Shown in pieces: positions 25,138 to 35,327 of a DNA stretch of 64,000 nucleotides (positions within the stretch are counted from its first letter, which is position 1; each line of letters opens with the position of its first letter). The stretch is taken from the NCBI GenBank assembly GCA_002364755.1, contig DEZI01000018.1, positions 17,976-81,975 of the forward strand, written 5' to 3'. Under the pieces are notes generated by a model. That model had not been told where the DNA came from. It did no database searches and saw only the letters and a program-made list of their open reading frames with translations. Source of the DNA: Stenotrophomonas maltophilia. Its GTDB lineage: Bacteria; Pseudomonadota; Gammaproteobacteria; Xanthomonadales; Xanthomonadaceae. The translations under genes were made by a program, and so were the position numbers.

Positions 25138-26499
25138 ATGTCCCAGCTGAACCCCAAAGTCGGCTTCGTCAGCCTTGGCTGCCCGAAGGCCCTTGTCGAT
25201 TCCGAGCGCATCCTCACCCAGCTCCGCTCGGAAGGTTATGACATCGTCCCGTCCTACGATTCGGCCGACGTGGTGGTGGTCAACACCTGCGGCTTCATCG
25301 ATTCGGCGGTGACCGAATCGCTGGACGCCATCGGCGAGGCGATGAACCAGAACGGCAAGGTCATCGTCACCGGCTGCCTGGGCAAGCGCCCGGAGCAGAT
25401 CCGCGAGGCGTATCCGAACGTGCTGGCGGTGTCCGGCCCGCAGGACTACCAGAGCGTGATGGAAGCGGTGCACGAAGCGCTGCCGCCCAGGCACGATCCC
25501 TTCGTGGACCTTGTACCGGACTACGGAGTGAAGCTGACCCCGCGCCATTACGCTTACCTGAAGATTTCCGAGGGCTGCAACCACACGTGCAGCTTCTGCA
25601 TCATCCCGTCGATGCGCGGCAAGCTGGTCTCGCGCCCGGTGGATGAGGTGCTGCGCGAAGCCGAGCGCCTGGTGCGCGGCGGCGTGCGCGAGCTGCTGGT
25701 GGTTTCGCAGGACACCTCGGCGTACGGCGTGGACGTGAAATACGCCGAGAAGATGTGGCGCGACAAGGCCTACCAGACCCGCCTGAAGGCGCTGTGCGAA
25801 GGCCTGTCCGAACTCGATGCCTGGGTGCGCATGCACTACGTCTACCCGTACCCGCACGTGGACGAAGTGGTGCCGCTGATGGCGGAGAACCGCATCCTGC
25901 CGTACCTGGACATCCCGTTCCAGCACGCCAGCCCGCGCATTCTGCGCCTGATGAAGCGCCCCGGTGCGGTCGAGAAGACCCTCGAACGCGTGCAGAACTG
26001 GCGCCGCATCGCCCCGGACATAACCGTGCGTTCGACCTTCATCGTCGGCTTCCCGGGCGAGACCGAGGCCGAGTTCGAAGAACTGCTGTCGTTCCTGGAC
26101 GAAGCACAGCTGGACCGCGTGGGCGCGTTCGCCTATTCGCCGGTCGAGGGTGCCACCGCCAACGACCTGCCCGATGCCGTGCCGGAAGAAGTGAAGCAGG
26201 AGCGCCTGGCCCGCTTCATGGAGAAGCAGGCGCAGATTTCCGCCGCGCGCCTGGAAGCCAAGATCGGCACCGTGCAGCAGTGCCTGGTCGATGCCATCGA
26301 AGGCGATATCGCCGTGGCCCGTTCGAAGGCCGATGCGCCGGAGATCGACGGCCTGGTGCACATCCAGAACGCCGACCAGGTGCCGCTGCGCGTGGGCGAG
26401 TTCGTCGATGTGGAGATCACCGAGAGCGACGAGCACGATCTGTACGGTGATGCGCTGCCCAGCGCCACGCGTCCGGCGTTCGACCTCAAGGTGCTGTGA
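25138..26499 (+). CDS. rimO: Ribosomal protein S12 methylthiotransferase RimO
   Basis: This 453-aa radical-SAM enzyme adds a methylthio group to the conserved Asp of ribosomal protein S12. The N-terminal UPF0004 domain has its cluster-binding cysteines in [16 protein letters not shown] and [10 protein letters not shown]. The radical-SAM motif is CNHTCSFC (with KISEG before it). The C-terminal TRAM domain is at about residues 385-450. The start at 25138 gives [19 protein letters not shown], the canonical RimO N-terminus; the longer open frame is not used. The stop overlaps the DUF3025 start. Confidence 0.97.
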   Translation: MSQLNPKVGFVSLGCPKALVDSERILTQLRSEGYDIVPSYDSADVVVVNTCGFIDSAVTESLDAIGEAMNQNGKVIVTGCLGKRPEQIREAYPNVLAVSGPQDYQSVMEAVHEALPPRHDPFVDLVPDYGVKLTPRHYAYLKISEGCNHTCSFCIIPSMRGKLVSRPVDEVLREAERLVRGGVRELLVVSQDTSAYGVDVKYAEKMWRDKAYQTRLKALCEGLSELDAWVRMHYVYPYPHVDEVVPLMAENRILPYLDIPFQHASPRILRLMKRPGAVEKTLERVQNWRRIAPDITVRSTFIVGFPGETEAEFEELLSFLDEAQLDRVGAFAYSPVEGATANDLPDAVPEEVKQERLARFMEKQAQISAARLEAKIGTVQQCLVDAIEGDIAVARSKADAPEIDGLVHIQNADQVPLRVGEFVDVEITESDEHDLYGDALPSATRPAFDLKVL

Positions 26500-27329
26500 C
26501 CGCAGCGACGGCCGCCGGCGGCGACGCAGGCGGCCCTCGTCGCTTCATCCCGCCGCTGCGTGCGGCGGTCGATGCGCGGGTGTTCGAGCATCCGCTGTTC
26601 GAAGGCGTGCGCGGCTTTGCCGATCTGCTGGCGGGACCGGGTTGGCCGACCGTCGCCGCGCTCGATGCCCGGCTGGCCCTGCCCGGGCTGCAGCTGGTCG
26701 AGCAGGATGCCGCGCTGATGGCCGATGGCCTGCACTACGAAATCCGCATCACCCAGGGGCGCCTCGCGACCCGCGCGGACAACTGGCACGACCTGTTCAA
26801 CGCGCTGGTCTGGGCCAGCCTGCTGCCGCTGAAGCGTGCCCTCAATCTGCAGCAGTGCCGGCACATCGTGGCGATGGCGCCCGGCCAGCGCAACCGCGCA
26901 CAGGCCGCGCTGACGCAGTTCGATGAAACCGGCGTGGTCGTGCAGGTGCGCGATGCGGCCGTGCTGGCCGCGTGGGATGCGCATGACTGGCGCGCACTGT
27001 TCGATCCTTCGCACTGGCAGGGCGGTGGCATCGCTGTGGTGGCGGTGTTCGGCCATGCGCTGATGGAGCAGGCGCTGCTGCCGGGCCGGCTGCTGGTCGG
27101 CAAATGCGTGGTGGTGCAGGGCGATGGTGAAGCAGGCTGCATCGAGACGGTCAGCCGAGCCATCGACGAGGGCAGGGTGCTGGGCGATCCGCTGCAGCTG
27201 CGGCCGCTGCCGCTGGCCGGTATTCCCGGTTGGCATGAGATGCAGGATGCCGCCTTCTACCGCAACGCCGATTACTTCCGCCCGCTGCGCGTCGGCCGCC
27301 ACTACCCGCCGCCGCTGATGATTTTGTAG
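26496..27329 (+). CDS. DUF3025 domain-containing protein
   Basis: This 277-aa protein is of unknown function. The DUF3025 signature is clear: [11 protein letters not shown], then [22 protein letters not shown], and the C-terminal [12 protein letters not shown]. The start is a GTG overlapping the rimO stop (GTGA), so it is translationally coupled to rimO. Its TAG stop is formed by the GTAG foot of a SMAG repeat. No catalytic site is obvious. Confidence 0.88.
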   Translation: MTAATAAGGDAGGPRRFIPPLRAAVDARVFEHPLFEGVRGFADLLAGPGWPTVAALDARLALPGLQLVEQDAALMADGLHYEIRITQGRLATRADNWHDLFNALVWASLLPLKRALNLQQCRHIVAMAPGQRNRAQAALTQFDETGVVVQVRDAAVLAAWDAHDWRALFDPSHWQGGGIAVVAVFGHALMEQALLPGRLLVGKCVVVQGDGEAGCIETVSRAIDEGRVLGDPLQLRPLPLAGIPGWHEMQDAAFYRNADYFRPLRVGRHYPPPLMIL

Positions 27330-27384
27330 AGCAGAGCCCATGCTCGGCTGCTGTGCATTCAGCCGAGCATGGGCTCGGCTCTAC
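27326..27384. repeat. SMAG dimer providing the stop codons of two convergent genes
   Basis: The left unit (27326-27350) begins GTAGAGCAGAGCCCATGCTC; the right unit (27361-27384) is its inverted copy ending in GGCTCTAC. The TAG of the left GTAG is the DUF3025 stop codon. The TAG of the right GTAG (minus strand) is the greB stop codon. Confidence 0.9.
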
Positions 27385-27887
27385 ACAGAGGCGTACTCCA
27401 CCCCGATCACCGCGAACGTGAACTGCCCACCGGGCAGCTCCACAGCGAACTCGTCATCGATGCGCTTCTTCAGCAGCGCGCGCGCCAGTGGCGAATCGAT
27501 ACTGATCCAGCCCAGCCCTGCATCGGTCTCGTCCGGGCCGACGATGCGATAGCGGCTGGTCTCGCCACTCTCCACGTTCTCAAGCTCCACCCACGCACCG
27601 AAGAACACCGCCTGCGGATCGGTCGGCGTGGTGTCGACCACGCGCAGCGATTCCAGGCGCTTGGTCAGGTAGCGCACACGGCGGTCGATCTCGCCAAGCT
27701 GTTTCTTGCGGTAGGTGTACTCGGCATTTTCCGAGCGGTCGCCTTCGGCAGCAGCCGCGGCCAGCGCCTTCACCACCTCGGGGCGGCGCACCCGCCACAG
27801 GTCATCCAGCTCGGCTTTCAACCGGGCGTGGCCGGCGGCAGTGATCAGGGCAGTGCTTTTTTCTGCGGGGGGACGCCAGCGGGACAT
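27381..27887 (-). CDS. greB: Transcription elongation factor GreB
   Basis: This 168-aa factor rescues backtracked RNA polymerase by stimulating transcript cleavage. The N-terminal coiled coil holds the acidic tip (GDRSENAEY) that enters the secondary channel, followed by [16 protein letters not shown], and then the C-terminal FKBP-like domain ([15 protein letters not shown] to FAVIGVEYA). The basic patch of the coiled coil and the FGAWVELEN sequence favour GreB over GreA. Its stop codon comes from a SMAG foot. Confidence 0.95.
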   Translation of the reverse strand: MSRWRPPAEKSTALITAAGHARLKAELDDLWRVRRPEVVKALAAAAAEGDRSENAEYTYRKKQLGEIDRRVRYLTKRLESLRVVDTTPTDPQAVFFGAWVELENVESGETSRYRIVGPDETDAGLGWISIDSPLARALLKKRIDDEFAVELPGGQFTFAVIGVEYASV

Positions 27888-27924
27888 GCAATACGACTTC
27901 TTTTCAGGATGACGAACAGGGAGT

Positions 27925-27976
27925 GGGGTCGGAGCCCGGGGTCAGATCCCTTTCCAGCGGAAAGGGCTCTGACCCC
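27925..27976. repeat. GGGGTCAGAGCCC dyad repeat (second copy, with extra half-site)
   Basis: 27938-27976 is a near-perfect dyad: GGGGTCAGATCCCTTTCC pairs with GGAAAGGGCTCTGACCCC. A further half-site, GGGGTCGGAGCCC, lies at 27925-27937. It separates greB from the HerA-like ATPase gene. Confidence 0.7.
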
Positions 27977-27988
27977 AGCAATGGCAGA

Positions 27989-29494
27989 TCAGCGCTTGCC
28001 GCCGAAAATGCCACCAAGGATGCCGCGCACGATCTGGTTGCCCAGCTTGGTGCCGACCGTGCGCGTGGTCTGCTTGGCCATGGTTTCGATCATGCCCTGG
28101 CGGCGCTTGGTGCCGAAGATCGCGTCCTTGATCGACTGGCCGAAGCCGCCTTCCTGGGCGTCGTCCTGCTCGCGGCTGCGCGCGGCCGGGGCCGCAGCCC
28201 GCTCGGTGGCCTTCTGCGCGCGCTGGGCCAGCAGTTCGGCGGCCGATTCGCGGTTCACCGCAGTGTCGTAGCGGGTACCGACCGGGCTGCCCGCACGCAC
28301 CTGCGCGCGCTCGGCCTCGGTGATCGGCCCCATCCGGCAGCGCGGCGGGGCGATCATCGTCTGCTGCACCGGCATCGGCACGCCCTTGTCCTGCAGCGTG
28401 GACACCAGCGCTTCGCCGGTACCCAGCTGGCTGAGCACTTTTGCCACGTCCAGCTTCGGGTTGGGTACGAAGGTCTCGGCAGCGGTCTTCACCGCCTTCT
28501 GGTCGCGCGGGGTGAAGGCGCGCAGCGCGTGCTGCACGCGGTTGCCGAGCTGGCCCAGAATGTTGCCCGGCACGTCGTCAGGGAACTGCGAGCAGAAATA
28601 CACGCCCACGCCCTTGGAGCGGATCAGCCGCACCACCTGCTCGATGCGCTGCACCAGCGAGGCCGGCGCATCGTCGAACAGCAGGTGGGCCTCGTCGAAG
28701 ATGAAGACCAGCTTGGGCTTTTCCAGATCGCCCACTTCAGGCAGCTGCTCGAACAGTTCCGACAGCAGCCACAGCAGGAAGGTGGAATAGAGCTTGGGCT
28801 TGAGCACCAGCTGATCGGCGGCGAGGATGCCGACCACGCCACGGCCGTCGTGATTGACCCGCATGAGGTCGGCCAGTTCCACCGCCGGTTCGCCGAAGAA
28901 GCCTTCGCCGCCGTCCTGGGCCAGGCGCAGCACCGAGCGCTGGATGGCCGCGATCGACTGTGCGCTGACCAGGCCGTACTCGGTGGAGATGTCCTTGCGC
29001 TCCTCCGCCACCAGGCCGAGCAGGGCGCGCAGGTCATCCATGTCCAGCAGCAGAAGGCCGCGGTCGTCGGCCAGCTTGAAGACGATGTCGAGCACGCCAG
29101 CCTGGGTGTCGTTCAATTCCAGGATGCGCGCCAGCAGGGTCGGGCCCATCTCGCTGATGGTGGTACGCACCGGGTGGCCGAGCTTGCCGTACAGATCCCA
29201 GAACACGGTGGGGCTGCCGGCCGGGGCGTAGTCGGCCACGCCGATCTCGGCGGCGCGCTGCAGCAGGGCATCGGCACCGCTGCCGGGTACGGCCAGGCCG
29301 GACACATCGCCCTTCACATCGGCCAGGAACACCGGCACGCCCAGCCGCGAGAAGCCCTCGGCCAGGGTCATCAGGGTCACGGTCTTGCCGGTGCCGGTGG
29401 CGCCGGCCACCAGGCCATGGCGGTTGCCGAGTTTCGGCAGCAGGGTCACAGCCACATCGTCGGTGATGCCTTTGCCGAGCAGAATCGGATCCAT
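27989..29494 (-). CDS. HerA-like helicase/ATPase, DUF853 family (YjgR-like)
   Basis: This 501-aa P-loop ATPase has Walker A GATGTGKTVT near the N-terminus, Walker B LVFIFDEAHLL, and the DUF853 C-terminal region with arginine-rich ends. The family resembles HerA/FtsK-type DNA-pumping ATPases; E. coli YjgR is a member without an established role. The start MDPILLGKGITDDVAVTLLPKLGNRHG is the standard family N-terminus. It is a single-gene unit, divergent from the lytic transglycosylase gene. Confidence 0.9.
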   Translation of the reverse strand: MDPILLGKGITDDVAVTLLPKLGNRHGLVAGATGTGKTVTLMTLAEGFSRLGVPVFLADVKGDVSGLAVPGSGADALLQRAAEIGVADYAPAGSPTVFWDLYGKLGHPVRTTISEMGPTLLARILELNDTQAGVLDIVFKLADDRGLLLLDMDDLRALLGLVAEERKDISTEYGLVSAQSIAAIQRSVLRLAQDGGEGFFGEPAVELADLMRVNHDGRGVVGILAADQLVLKPKLYSTFLLWLLSELFEQLPEVGDLEKPKLVFIFDEAHLLFDDAPASLVQRIEQVVRLIRSKGVGVYFCSQFPDDVPGNILGQLGNRVQHALRAFTPRDQKAVKTAAETFVPNPKLDVAKVLSQLGTGEALVSTLQDKGVPMPVQQTMIAPPRCRMGPITEAERAQVRAGSPVGTRYDTAVNRESAAELLAQRAQKATERAAAPAARSREQDDAQEGGFGQSIKDAIFGTKRRQGMIETMAKQTTRTVGTKLGNQIVRGILGGIFGGKR

Positions 29495-29617
29495 GGTCCA
29501 GCCCTTGTGGTGAATGCGCCCAATGTTAACCGCCGACGGTGGCGGGCCGATGGCCGGGTTGCCCGGACCTTGGCGGCACCGCTACTCTGCCTGCCTGTTT
29601 CGCACACAGTGCCACCA

Positions 29618-31225
29618 ATGCCCGTTCCTGTCCTGATTTCCCGTGGTTGGCCGCTGCTGGCGCTCGCCGGCCTGGTATCCCTGGCGCCCGACGCCCATGC
29701 ACAGCGTGTTTCGGCACGGGACCAGGCGAAGGCCGATGCGCTGCAGCAGCGCATGGCCACCGCCGAGAAACGCTACAGCGATGCCCTGCTGCTGGTCGCC
29801 AATGCCGACCCCAAGGGCAGCAACGAAGCCGATGCGGCGCTGGAGGACATGGAAGATGTCATCAGCGAATGCGTGAAGCAGAAGGGCTGCCAGATGAGCA
29901 ACATGCTGGCCACCTACAAGCGCCTGCTGAAGCGTGATGCCGACGCGGCCGCCAGTGATGACAGCGCCGACGAGGGCGGCGACCGCCTGGAGGCCGACCC
30001 GGACCACGTGGGCCCGCTGACCGCCGACGTGCCCGAGGCCGCCCGCGCCGCGGCGCTGCTCAATGACAAGCGCCACGCCTTCGACAACATGGTCGAGTAC
30101 AACCCGGCCGTGCAGGCGGGCATCCGCCGCTGGCTGACCGACATGCGTCCGGCCCTGCTGACCAGCTACGAGAACTACCAGAACCTGCGCGCGGTGATGT
30201 GGCCCGAGTGGGAAAAGCGCGGCCTGCCCGAGGCGCTGCTGTTCGGCATCATGGCCAAGGAATCCAATGGCCGCGTGCATGCGTCCTCGCGCGCCGGTGC
30301 GGCCGGCCTGATGCAGTTCATGCCGGCTACCGGCCGCCGATTCGGCCTGGGCCCGGACGGCACCGGCTTCGATACCCGCTTCGATGCGCGCAGCGCCGCC
30401 GAAGCCAGCGCCAGCTATCTCAACGAGCGCCTGCGCGAGCTGAACAACAACGTGGAAATGTCGGTGGCGGCCTACAACGGCGGTGAAGGCCGCGCCGCGC
30501 GCGTGTTCAAGCAGAGCGGCGGGCAGAGCTTCTGGACCGACAGCGTCTACAACCAGTTCCCCGGCGAGACCAAGGACTATGTGCCGATGGTGATCGCCGC
30601 GGCGTGGATCTTCCTGCACCCGCAGCAGTACGGCGTGGAGTTCCCGAAGATCAGCGCGCAGCCTGCCACCCTGCGCCTGGCCAAGTCGACCACCATCTAC
30701 GAGCTGACCATCTGCCTGGGCAGCCACGGCACGCGTGACGGCTACATGCGCGCGCTGCGCAACCTCAACCCGCGCTATGAAGCCGATGGCTGGATTCCGG
30801 CCGGTACGCTGATCAACGCCACCACCCGCATCGCCGGCCTGTACCAGCGCAACTGCGTCAGCGGCCCGCGCGCGGACCTGGCCCGCACCCTGATCACCGC
30901 CGATCTGAACGCGGCCATCGTGCGCCCGACCGCCGCCAGCTACACCGGCAGCGTGGCCGTGGGCGGCGTGGTGCCGCTGGCCGACCCGAACGCCAGCGCC
31001 ACGGTGCCGACCGCACCGACGGCCCCGGTCGCCGCACCGCGCCCGGCGGCGCCCAAGGCCAAGCCCGCCAAGACCTACAAGGTTGGCAAGGGCGACACCC
31101 TGGGCCGCATCGCGGCGAAGTTCCAGTGCGAAGTGCCGACCCTGGCGCGCGCCAACGGCCTGAAGGCCCCCAGCTACAACCTGCGCCCCGGCCAGGTGCT
31201 GAAGCTGCAGGGCTGCGACAAGTAA
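29618..31225 (+). CDS. Membrane-bound lytic transglycosylase with LysM (MltD-like)
   Basis: This 535-aa peptidoglycan hydrolase has a signal peptide (LLALAGLVSLAPDAHA), a GH23 SLT domain with the catalytic Glu in GIMAKESNG, then SRAGAAGLMQFMPATGRRFGL and AYNGGEGR, and a single C-terminal LysM (YKVGKGDTLGRIAAKFQCEV) after an Ala/Pro linker. It should cleave glycan strands between MurNAc and GlcNAc to give anhydro ends. The start at 29618 directly precedes the signal peptide; the long open frame upstream is an artefact of the high-GC antisense frame. An N-terminal coiled-coil-like region of about 150 residues precedes the catalytic domain and is longer than in E. coli MltD. Confidence 0.9.
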   Translation: MPVPVLISRGWPLLALAGLVSLAPDAHAQRVSARDQAKADALQQRMATAEKRYSDALLLVANADPKGSNEADAALEDMEDVISECVKQKGCQMSNMLATYKRLLKRDADAAASDDSADEGGDRLEADPDHVGPLTADVPEAARAAALLNDKRHAFDNMVEYNPAVQAGIRRWLTDMRPALLTSYENYQNLRAVMWPEWEKRGLPEALLFGIMAKESNGRVHASSRAGAAGLMQFMPATGRRFGLGPDGTGFDTRFDARSAAEASASYLNERLRELNNNVEMSVAAYNGGEGRAARVFKQSGGQSFWTDSVYNQFPGETKDYVPMVIAAAWIFLHPQQYGVEFPKISAQPATLRLAKSTTIYELTICLGSHGTRDGYMRALRNLNPRYEADGWIPAGTLINATTRIAGLYQRNCVSGPRADLARTLITADLNAAIVRPTAASYTGSVAVGGVVPLADPNASATVPTAPTAPVAAPRPAAPKAKPAKTYKVGKGDTLGRIAAKFQCEVPTLARANGLKAPSYNLRPGQVLKLQGCDK

Positions 31226-31243
31226 CCGAACCGGAAGAGAGCC

Positions 31244-31591
31244 ATGGACCTGGAAGCAACCCGCGATCTGTTCGCCAACCTGCGCGAGAACACCGATTGG
31301 GATCTCGCCACGCCCCTGCTGTGGGGCTATTACTTCGTGCATTCCACCCCGGACCGCCTGCAGGCGCTGGCGACCACCCTGGAAGCCCAGGGCTATGAGG
31401 TGGTGGAACTGTTCGAACAGGAGCCGGAGGAGGGCGATGCGCCCTTCCACGTGCTGCACGTGGAGCGCGTGGAGATCCACGACGAAGCCTCGCTGGACCT
31501 GCGCAACCAGGAACTGGCCGCCCTGGCCAGCCAGACCGGCGTGGAAGACTACGACGGCGTCGACGTCGGCCCGGCCCCGACCCTGCAATAA
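31244..31591 (+). CDS. RraB-type ribonuclease E inhibitor family protein
   Basis: This 115-aa acidic protein has the RraB fold signature: WGYYFVHSTPDRLQALATTLEAQGYEVVEL and an FHVLHVERVEIHDEASLDLRNQEL segment. In E. coli RraB binds RNase E and alters degradosome composition; that role here is inferred from family. It starts 18 bases after the transglycosylase stop with AGAGAG upstream, so it is probably in the same transcript. The SMAG dimer follows at once. Confidence 0.8.
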   Translation: MDLEATRDLFANLRENTDWDLATPLLWGYYFVHSTPDRLQALATTLEAQGYEVVELFEQEPEEGDAPFHVLHVERVEIHDEASLDLRNQELAALASQTGVEDYDGVDVGPAPTLQ

Positions 31592-31604
31592 CGTACCGCT
31601 TTCT

Positions 31605-31664
31605 GTAGAGCCGAGCCCATGCTCGGCTGTTTTTCCCGGCAGCCGAGCAAGGGCTCGGCTCTAC
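31605..31664. repeat. SMAG dimer with T-rich loop
   Basis: GTAGAGCCGAGCCCATGCTC begins the left unit; the right unit is inverted and ends in CTAC. The spacer includes GTTTTTCCC. It lies between convergent rraB-like and psd genes and may end both transcripts. Confidence 0.88.
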
Positions 31665-31685
31665 AGGCCCGGCATCGCCGGTTTT

Positions 31686-32528
31686 TCAGCGCAGTCTTGC
31701 CAGCGCCTGGCCCAGCTGCACCGGGCTTTCGGCGCCCAGCTGCGGGGCGAACTCGGCCACGCCCGGCGGCAGCAGCACGATCACGGTCGAGCCGTAGTTG
31801 AAGCGCGCCATTTCGGCGAAGCGCTCCAGCTGGATGCCCTGTCCGCGGTAATCCTTGCGGGTGATGCGGTCGCCGTAGGCCGGGATCTCTTCGCCGCTCC
31901 ATACTGTTTCCACGCCGGACACCAGCAGCGCACCGACCATCACGCTGACCATCGGGCCGAAGCTGGTATCGAAATGGCAGACCAGGCGCTCGTTGCGGGC
32001 GAACAGGCGCGGCACGCCGTTCACCGCGGCCGGGCCGACGCTGAACAGGCGGCCGGGCACGTGCACGGTCTCGCGCAGGGTGCCGGTCCACGGCATGTGC
32101 ACGCGGTGGTAGTCACGCGGGGACAGGTACACCGTGGCGTACAGGCCGTCGTTGTACGGCTTGGCATCCTCGTCGCTGCCCAGCAGCTCGGCGGCGGTGA
32201 AGGACTGGCCCTTGGCCTGGAAAATGCGACCGGCCTCGATCTTCCCCAGCTGGCTGATGCGGCCGTCGGCCGGCATCACCAGGCTGCGCGGATCGGCATC
32301 GGCCACGCGCGCGCCCGGCTTCAGGGCGCGGGTGAAGAACTGGTTGAAGGTCGGGTAGCTGCGCGGGTCCGGATTGGCCGCTTCGTCCAGGTTGACGTCG
32401 AACTTGCGGGTGACGGTGTCGATCAGCCAGCGCGACACGCGCGGGTCGTCCGAGTACGCCAGCGAGCGCGCCATCGAGGACAGCAGGCGGTGGGGCAGGG
32501 CGTACGTCAGGGCGGTGGTCAGGCTCAT
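31686..32528 (-). CDS. psd: Phosphatidylserine decarboxylase proenzyme
   Basis: This 280-aa inner-membrane enzyme converts phosphatidylserine to phosphatidylethanolamine. It self-cleaves at Gly246-Ser247 in NYGST to form the pyruvoyl cofactor on the alpha chain. The other self-processing residues are visible: Asp in VMPADGRIS (D88) and His in RDYHRVHMP (H144). Length and motifs match bacterial Psd type I. Its start overlaps the SCO gene stop by 4 bases, so the two are coupled. Confidence 0.96.
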   Translation of the reverse strand: MSLTTALTYALPHRLLSSMARSLAYSDDPRVSRWLIDTVTRKFDVNLDEAANPDPRSYPTFNQFFTRALKPGARVADADPRSLVMPADGRISQLGKIEAGRIFQAKGQSFTAAELLGSDEDAKPYNDGLYATVYLSPRDYHRVHMPWTGTLRETVHVPGRLFSVGPAAVNGVPRLFARNERLVCHFDTSFGPMVSVMVGALLVSGVETVWSGEEIPAYGDRITRKDYRGQGIQLERFAEMARFNYGSTVIVLLPPGVAEFAPQLGAESPVQLGQALARLR

Positions 32529-33175
32529 GGGGCGGATTTCTCGGTCAGCTTCTGCAGGTCGCGGGCGATGGCCGGCGCGTTGAACGGGGGCCGCACCAGG
32601 CCGGCAAGGCGGCCCTGCGGGTCGAGCACGGCCAGGCTGGCCGAGTGCTCGACGGTGTAATCTTCGGGATTCTCGTCGAAATGCTTGCCCGGCACCTTCT
32701 GGAACACGAAGCCCAGCGAGGTGGCGAAGCGCTCCAGCGAGGGAATGTCGGCGGTGGCGGCCAGGGTGTCCTTGTGGAAGCCGTGCACGTATTCGCCCAG
32801 GCGGATGGCGTTGTCACGGTCCGGGTCCACCGACACGAACAGCACGCGCGGGCGCAGCGTGTCGGGCAGGGCTTCCCACTGCTTCTGCGCACCGGCCAGC
32901 TCGGCCAGGGTAGTGGGGCACACGTCAGGGCAGAAGGTGAAACCGAGGAATACCAGGGTCCAGTGGCCCTTCAGCTCGCCGGGGATGAGCCGGGTGCCGT
33001 CGGACTGGGCCAGGTTGAAATCGGGCAGCTCGCGGGTGTGCGGGTACAGGGTGATCGCTTCGGTGGCCGGCTGGTTGGCCGGCGGCTTCGGCGCAAACAC
33101 CTGCTGCGCGGCCAGCAGGCCCAGGCCCGCCGCCAGGGCGATCAGCAGGATGATGCCGACGTTGCGATTGAACAT
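32525..33175 (-). CDS. SCO1/SenC family copper chaperone-like protein
   Basis: This 216-aa thioredoxin-fold protein has an N-terminal membrane anchor ([22 protein letters not shown]) and the copper-binding CxxxC in [10 protein letters not shown], with the distal His after DPQG/ASLA near [12 protein letters not shown] proteins deliver copper to cytochrome c oxidase CuA or act as thiol reductases on the periplasmic side. No oxidase genes are nearby. It is the first gene of the SCO-psd pair. Confidence 0.9.
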   Translation of the reverse strand: MFNRNVGIILLIALAAGLGLLAAQQVFAPKPPANQPATEAITLYPHTRELPDFNLAQSDGTRLIPGELKGHWTLVFLGFTFCPDVCPTTLAELAGAQKQWEALPDTLRPRVLFVSVDPDRDNAIRLGEYVHGFHKDTLAATADIPSLERFATSLGFVFQKVPGKHFDENPEDYTVEHSASLAVLDPQGRLAGLVRPPFNAPAIARDLQKLTEKSAP

Positions 33176-33263
33176 GGGAGCCCCCGCAGGAAGTAATCCC
33201 CATCATACCGGCTGCAGCCTGATCGTTTCCGTCGCAACGGATGCCGCCGCGGGCGCCAGCCTC

Positions 33264-33269
33264 TATAAT
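33264..33269 (+). promoter_or_regulatory. Consensus -10 box of prmB
   Basis: A perfect TATAAT lies 28 bases upstream of the prmB ATG. The -35 region is not recognisable. Confidence 0.5.
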
Positions 33270-33297
33270 CGTGGGCCACTCTGCCCGCAGTACCGCC

Positions 33298-34227
33298 ATG
33301 ACCGCTGAAACGGCCGCCGAACTCCACACGATCATCGACCTGATCCGCTACGGCACCAGCCGTTTCAACGAAGCCGGGCTGACCTTCGGGCACAGCTACG
33401 ACAACGCACTGGACGAGGCCACCCAGCTGGTGCTGCACAGCCTGCACCTGCCGCACGACCTCGGCCCGGCCTACGGCCAGGCCCGCCTGCTGCAGGCCGA
33501 GAAGGTCCGCGTGCTGGAACTGTTCCAGCGCCGCATCGACGAGCGCGTCCCGGCCGCCTACCTGACCGGTGAAGCCTGGTTCGCCGGCCTCAGCTTCAAG
33601 AGCGATCCGCGCGCCCTGGTGCCGCGTTCGCCGATTGCCGAGCTGATCGAGTGCGGCTTCGAGCCGTGGCTGGCCGGGCGTGACGTCAGCCGCGCGCTGG
33701 ACCTGTGCACCGGTTCGGGCTGCATCGCCATCGCCATGGGCCACTACTACCCGAACTGGGAAGTGGACGGCGTCGACCTGAGCGATGACGCGCTGTCGCT
33801 GGCCGAAGAGAACAAGGAACGCCTGCAGGCGCACAACGTGACCCTGCTGAAGTCGGACCTGTTCAACGGCCTGACCGGCCGCCACTACGACCTGATCGTC
33901 ACCAACCCGCCGTACGTCACCAACGACGAGACCGATGCCCTGCCGCAGGAATACTCCTACGAGCCGGAAATGGGCCTGCGTGCCGGCGACGACGGTCTGG
34001 ACCTGGTGCTGAAGATCCTGCGCGACGCCCCGCTGCACCTGAGCGAGGACGGCCTGCTGATCTGCGAAGTGGGTGAATCCGAGCAGCACCTGATCAAGCT
34101 GCTGCCGGAAGTCGACTTCGCCTGGGTCGAATTCAAGGTCGGCCAGATGGGCATCTTCGCGGTCGAATGCCGCGAGCTGATCGCCCACAGCGCACGCATC
34201 ACCGAACTGGCGGCACAGCGCCCGTGA
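33298..34227 (+). CDS. prmB: Ribosomal protein L3 N5-glutamine methyltransferase PrmB
   Basis: This 309-aa SAM-dependent methyltransferase modifies a glutamine of ribosomal protein L3. It has motif [18 protein letters not shown], the catalytic NPPY ([13 protein letters not shown]) and the PrmB/HemK C-terminal [12 protein letters not shown] segment. The N-terminal helical domain ([23 protein letters not shown]) is typical of PrmB rather than PrmC. The start at 33298 lacks a strong Shine-Dalgarno. Its stop overlaps the aroC GTG start. Confidence 0.95.
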   Translation: MTAETAAELHTIIDLIRYGTSRFNEAGLTFGHSYDNALDEATQLVLHSLHLPHDLGPAYGQARLLQAEKVRVLELFQRRIDERVPAAYLTGEAWFAGLSFKSDPRALVPRSPIAELIECGFEPWLAGRDVSRALDLCTGSGCIAIAMGHYYPNWEVDGVDLSDDALSLAEENKERLQAHNVTLLKSDLFNGLTGRHYDLIVTNPPYVTNDETDALPQEYSYEPEMGLRAGDDGLDLVLKILRDAPLHLSEDGLLICEVGESEQHLIKLLPEVDFAWVEFKVGQMGIFAVECRELIAHSARITELAAQRP

Positions 34228-35327
34228 GTTCCAATTCGTTCGGCAAGCTTTTCACCGTCACCACGTTCGGCGAGTCGCACGGGCCGGCCATCGGCTGCGT
34301 GATCGACGGTTGTCCGCCGGGGCTGGCGCTGGATGCGGCCGAATTCGCCATCGACCTGCAGCGTCGCGCCACCGGCAAGAGCCGGCACACCTCGGCGCGC
34401 CGCGAGGCTGATGAGGTCGAGATCCTGTCCGGCGTATACGAGGGCCTGACCACCGGCACCCCGATCGCCCTGCTGATCCGCAACACCGACCAGCGCAGCA
34501 AGGATTACGCGAACATCGGCCAGCAGTTCCGGCCGGGCCACGCCGACTACAGCTACTGGCACAAGTACGGCATCCGCGACCCGCGCGGTGGCGGCCGTTC
34601 TTCGGCCCGCGAGACCACCATGCGCGTGGCCGCCGGCGTGGTCGCCAAGAAGTGGCTGGCCGAGCGCTTCGGCGTGACCGTGCGCGGTTACCTGTCGCAG
34701 CTGGGCGAGATCCGTCCGGCCGGTTTCGACTGGTCGGCGGTGGAAGACAACCCGTTCTTCTGGCCGCACGCCGAACAGGTGCCCGAGCTGGAGGCGTACA
34801 TGGACGCGCTGCGCAAGTCCGGTGATTCGGTCGGTGCGCGCGTGGACGTGGTGGCCGACAACGTGCCGCCGGGCTGGGGCGAGCCGATCTACGGCAAGCT
34901 CGACGGCGACCTCGCCGCCGCGCTGATGAGCATCAACGCCGTGAAGGGCGTGGAGATCGGCGATGGTTTCGCCAGCGCCGCGCAGAAGGGCACCGAGCAC
35001 CGTGACCTGCTGACCCCGCAGGGCTTCACCAGCAACCATGCCGGCGGCATCCTTGGCGGCATTTCCACCGGCCAGCCGGTGGTCGCCTCCATCGTGCTGA
35101 AGCCCACCTCCAGCCTGCGCCTGCCGGGCCCGTCGCTGGATACCGAAGGCAACGTGGTCGAAGTGGTCACCACCGGCCGCCACGACCCGTGCGTCGGCAT
35201 CCGTGCCACCCCCATCGCCGAGGCGATGATGGCGCTGGTGCTGATGGACCAGGCCCTGCGCCACCGTGCCCAGTGCGGTGACGTCGGCACCATCACCCCG
35301 CGCATTCCCGGGCAGATCGATGGCTGA
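34224..35327 (+). CDS. aroC: Chorismate synthase
   Basis: This 367-aa FMN-dependent enzyme makes chorismate from EPSP, the last step of the shikimate pathway. Family signatures are [18 protein letters not shown] near the N-terminus, [16 protein letters not shown] and a C-terminal [17 protein letters not shown]. The start is GTG in the GTGA overlap with prmB; it yields the canonical [19 protein letters not shown]. The product feeds the trp genes found elsewhere in the window. The stop overlaps the next start by 8 bases. Confidence 0.97.
   Translation: MSSNSFGKLFTVTTFGESHGPAIGCVIDGCPPGLALDAAEFAIDLQRRATGKSRHTSARREADEVEILSGVYEGLTTGTPIALLIRNTDQRSKDYANIGQQFRPGHADYSYWHKYGIRDPRGGGRSSARETTMRVAAGVVAKKWLAERFGVTVRGYLSQLGEIRPAGFDWSAVEDNPFFWPHAEQVPELEAYMDALRKSGDSVGARVDVVADNVPPGWGEPIYGKLDGDLAAALMSINAVKGVEIGDGFASAAQKGTEHRDLLTPQGFTSNHAGGILGGISTGQPVVASIVLKPTSSLRLPGPSLDTEGNVVEVVTTGRHDPCVGIRATPIAEAMMALVLMDQALRHRAQCGDVGTITPRIPGQIDG

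Noticed and set aside
27923..29617. Upstream extension of the lytic transglycosylase frame by 565 codons
   Set aside because: The extension is antisense to the HerA-like ATPase gene. The signal peptide at 29618 marks the true start.
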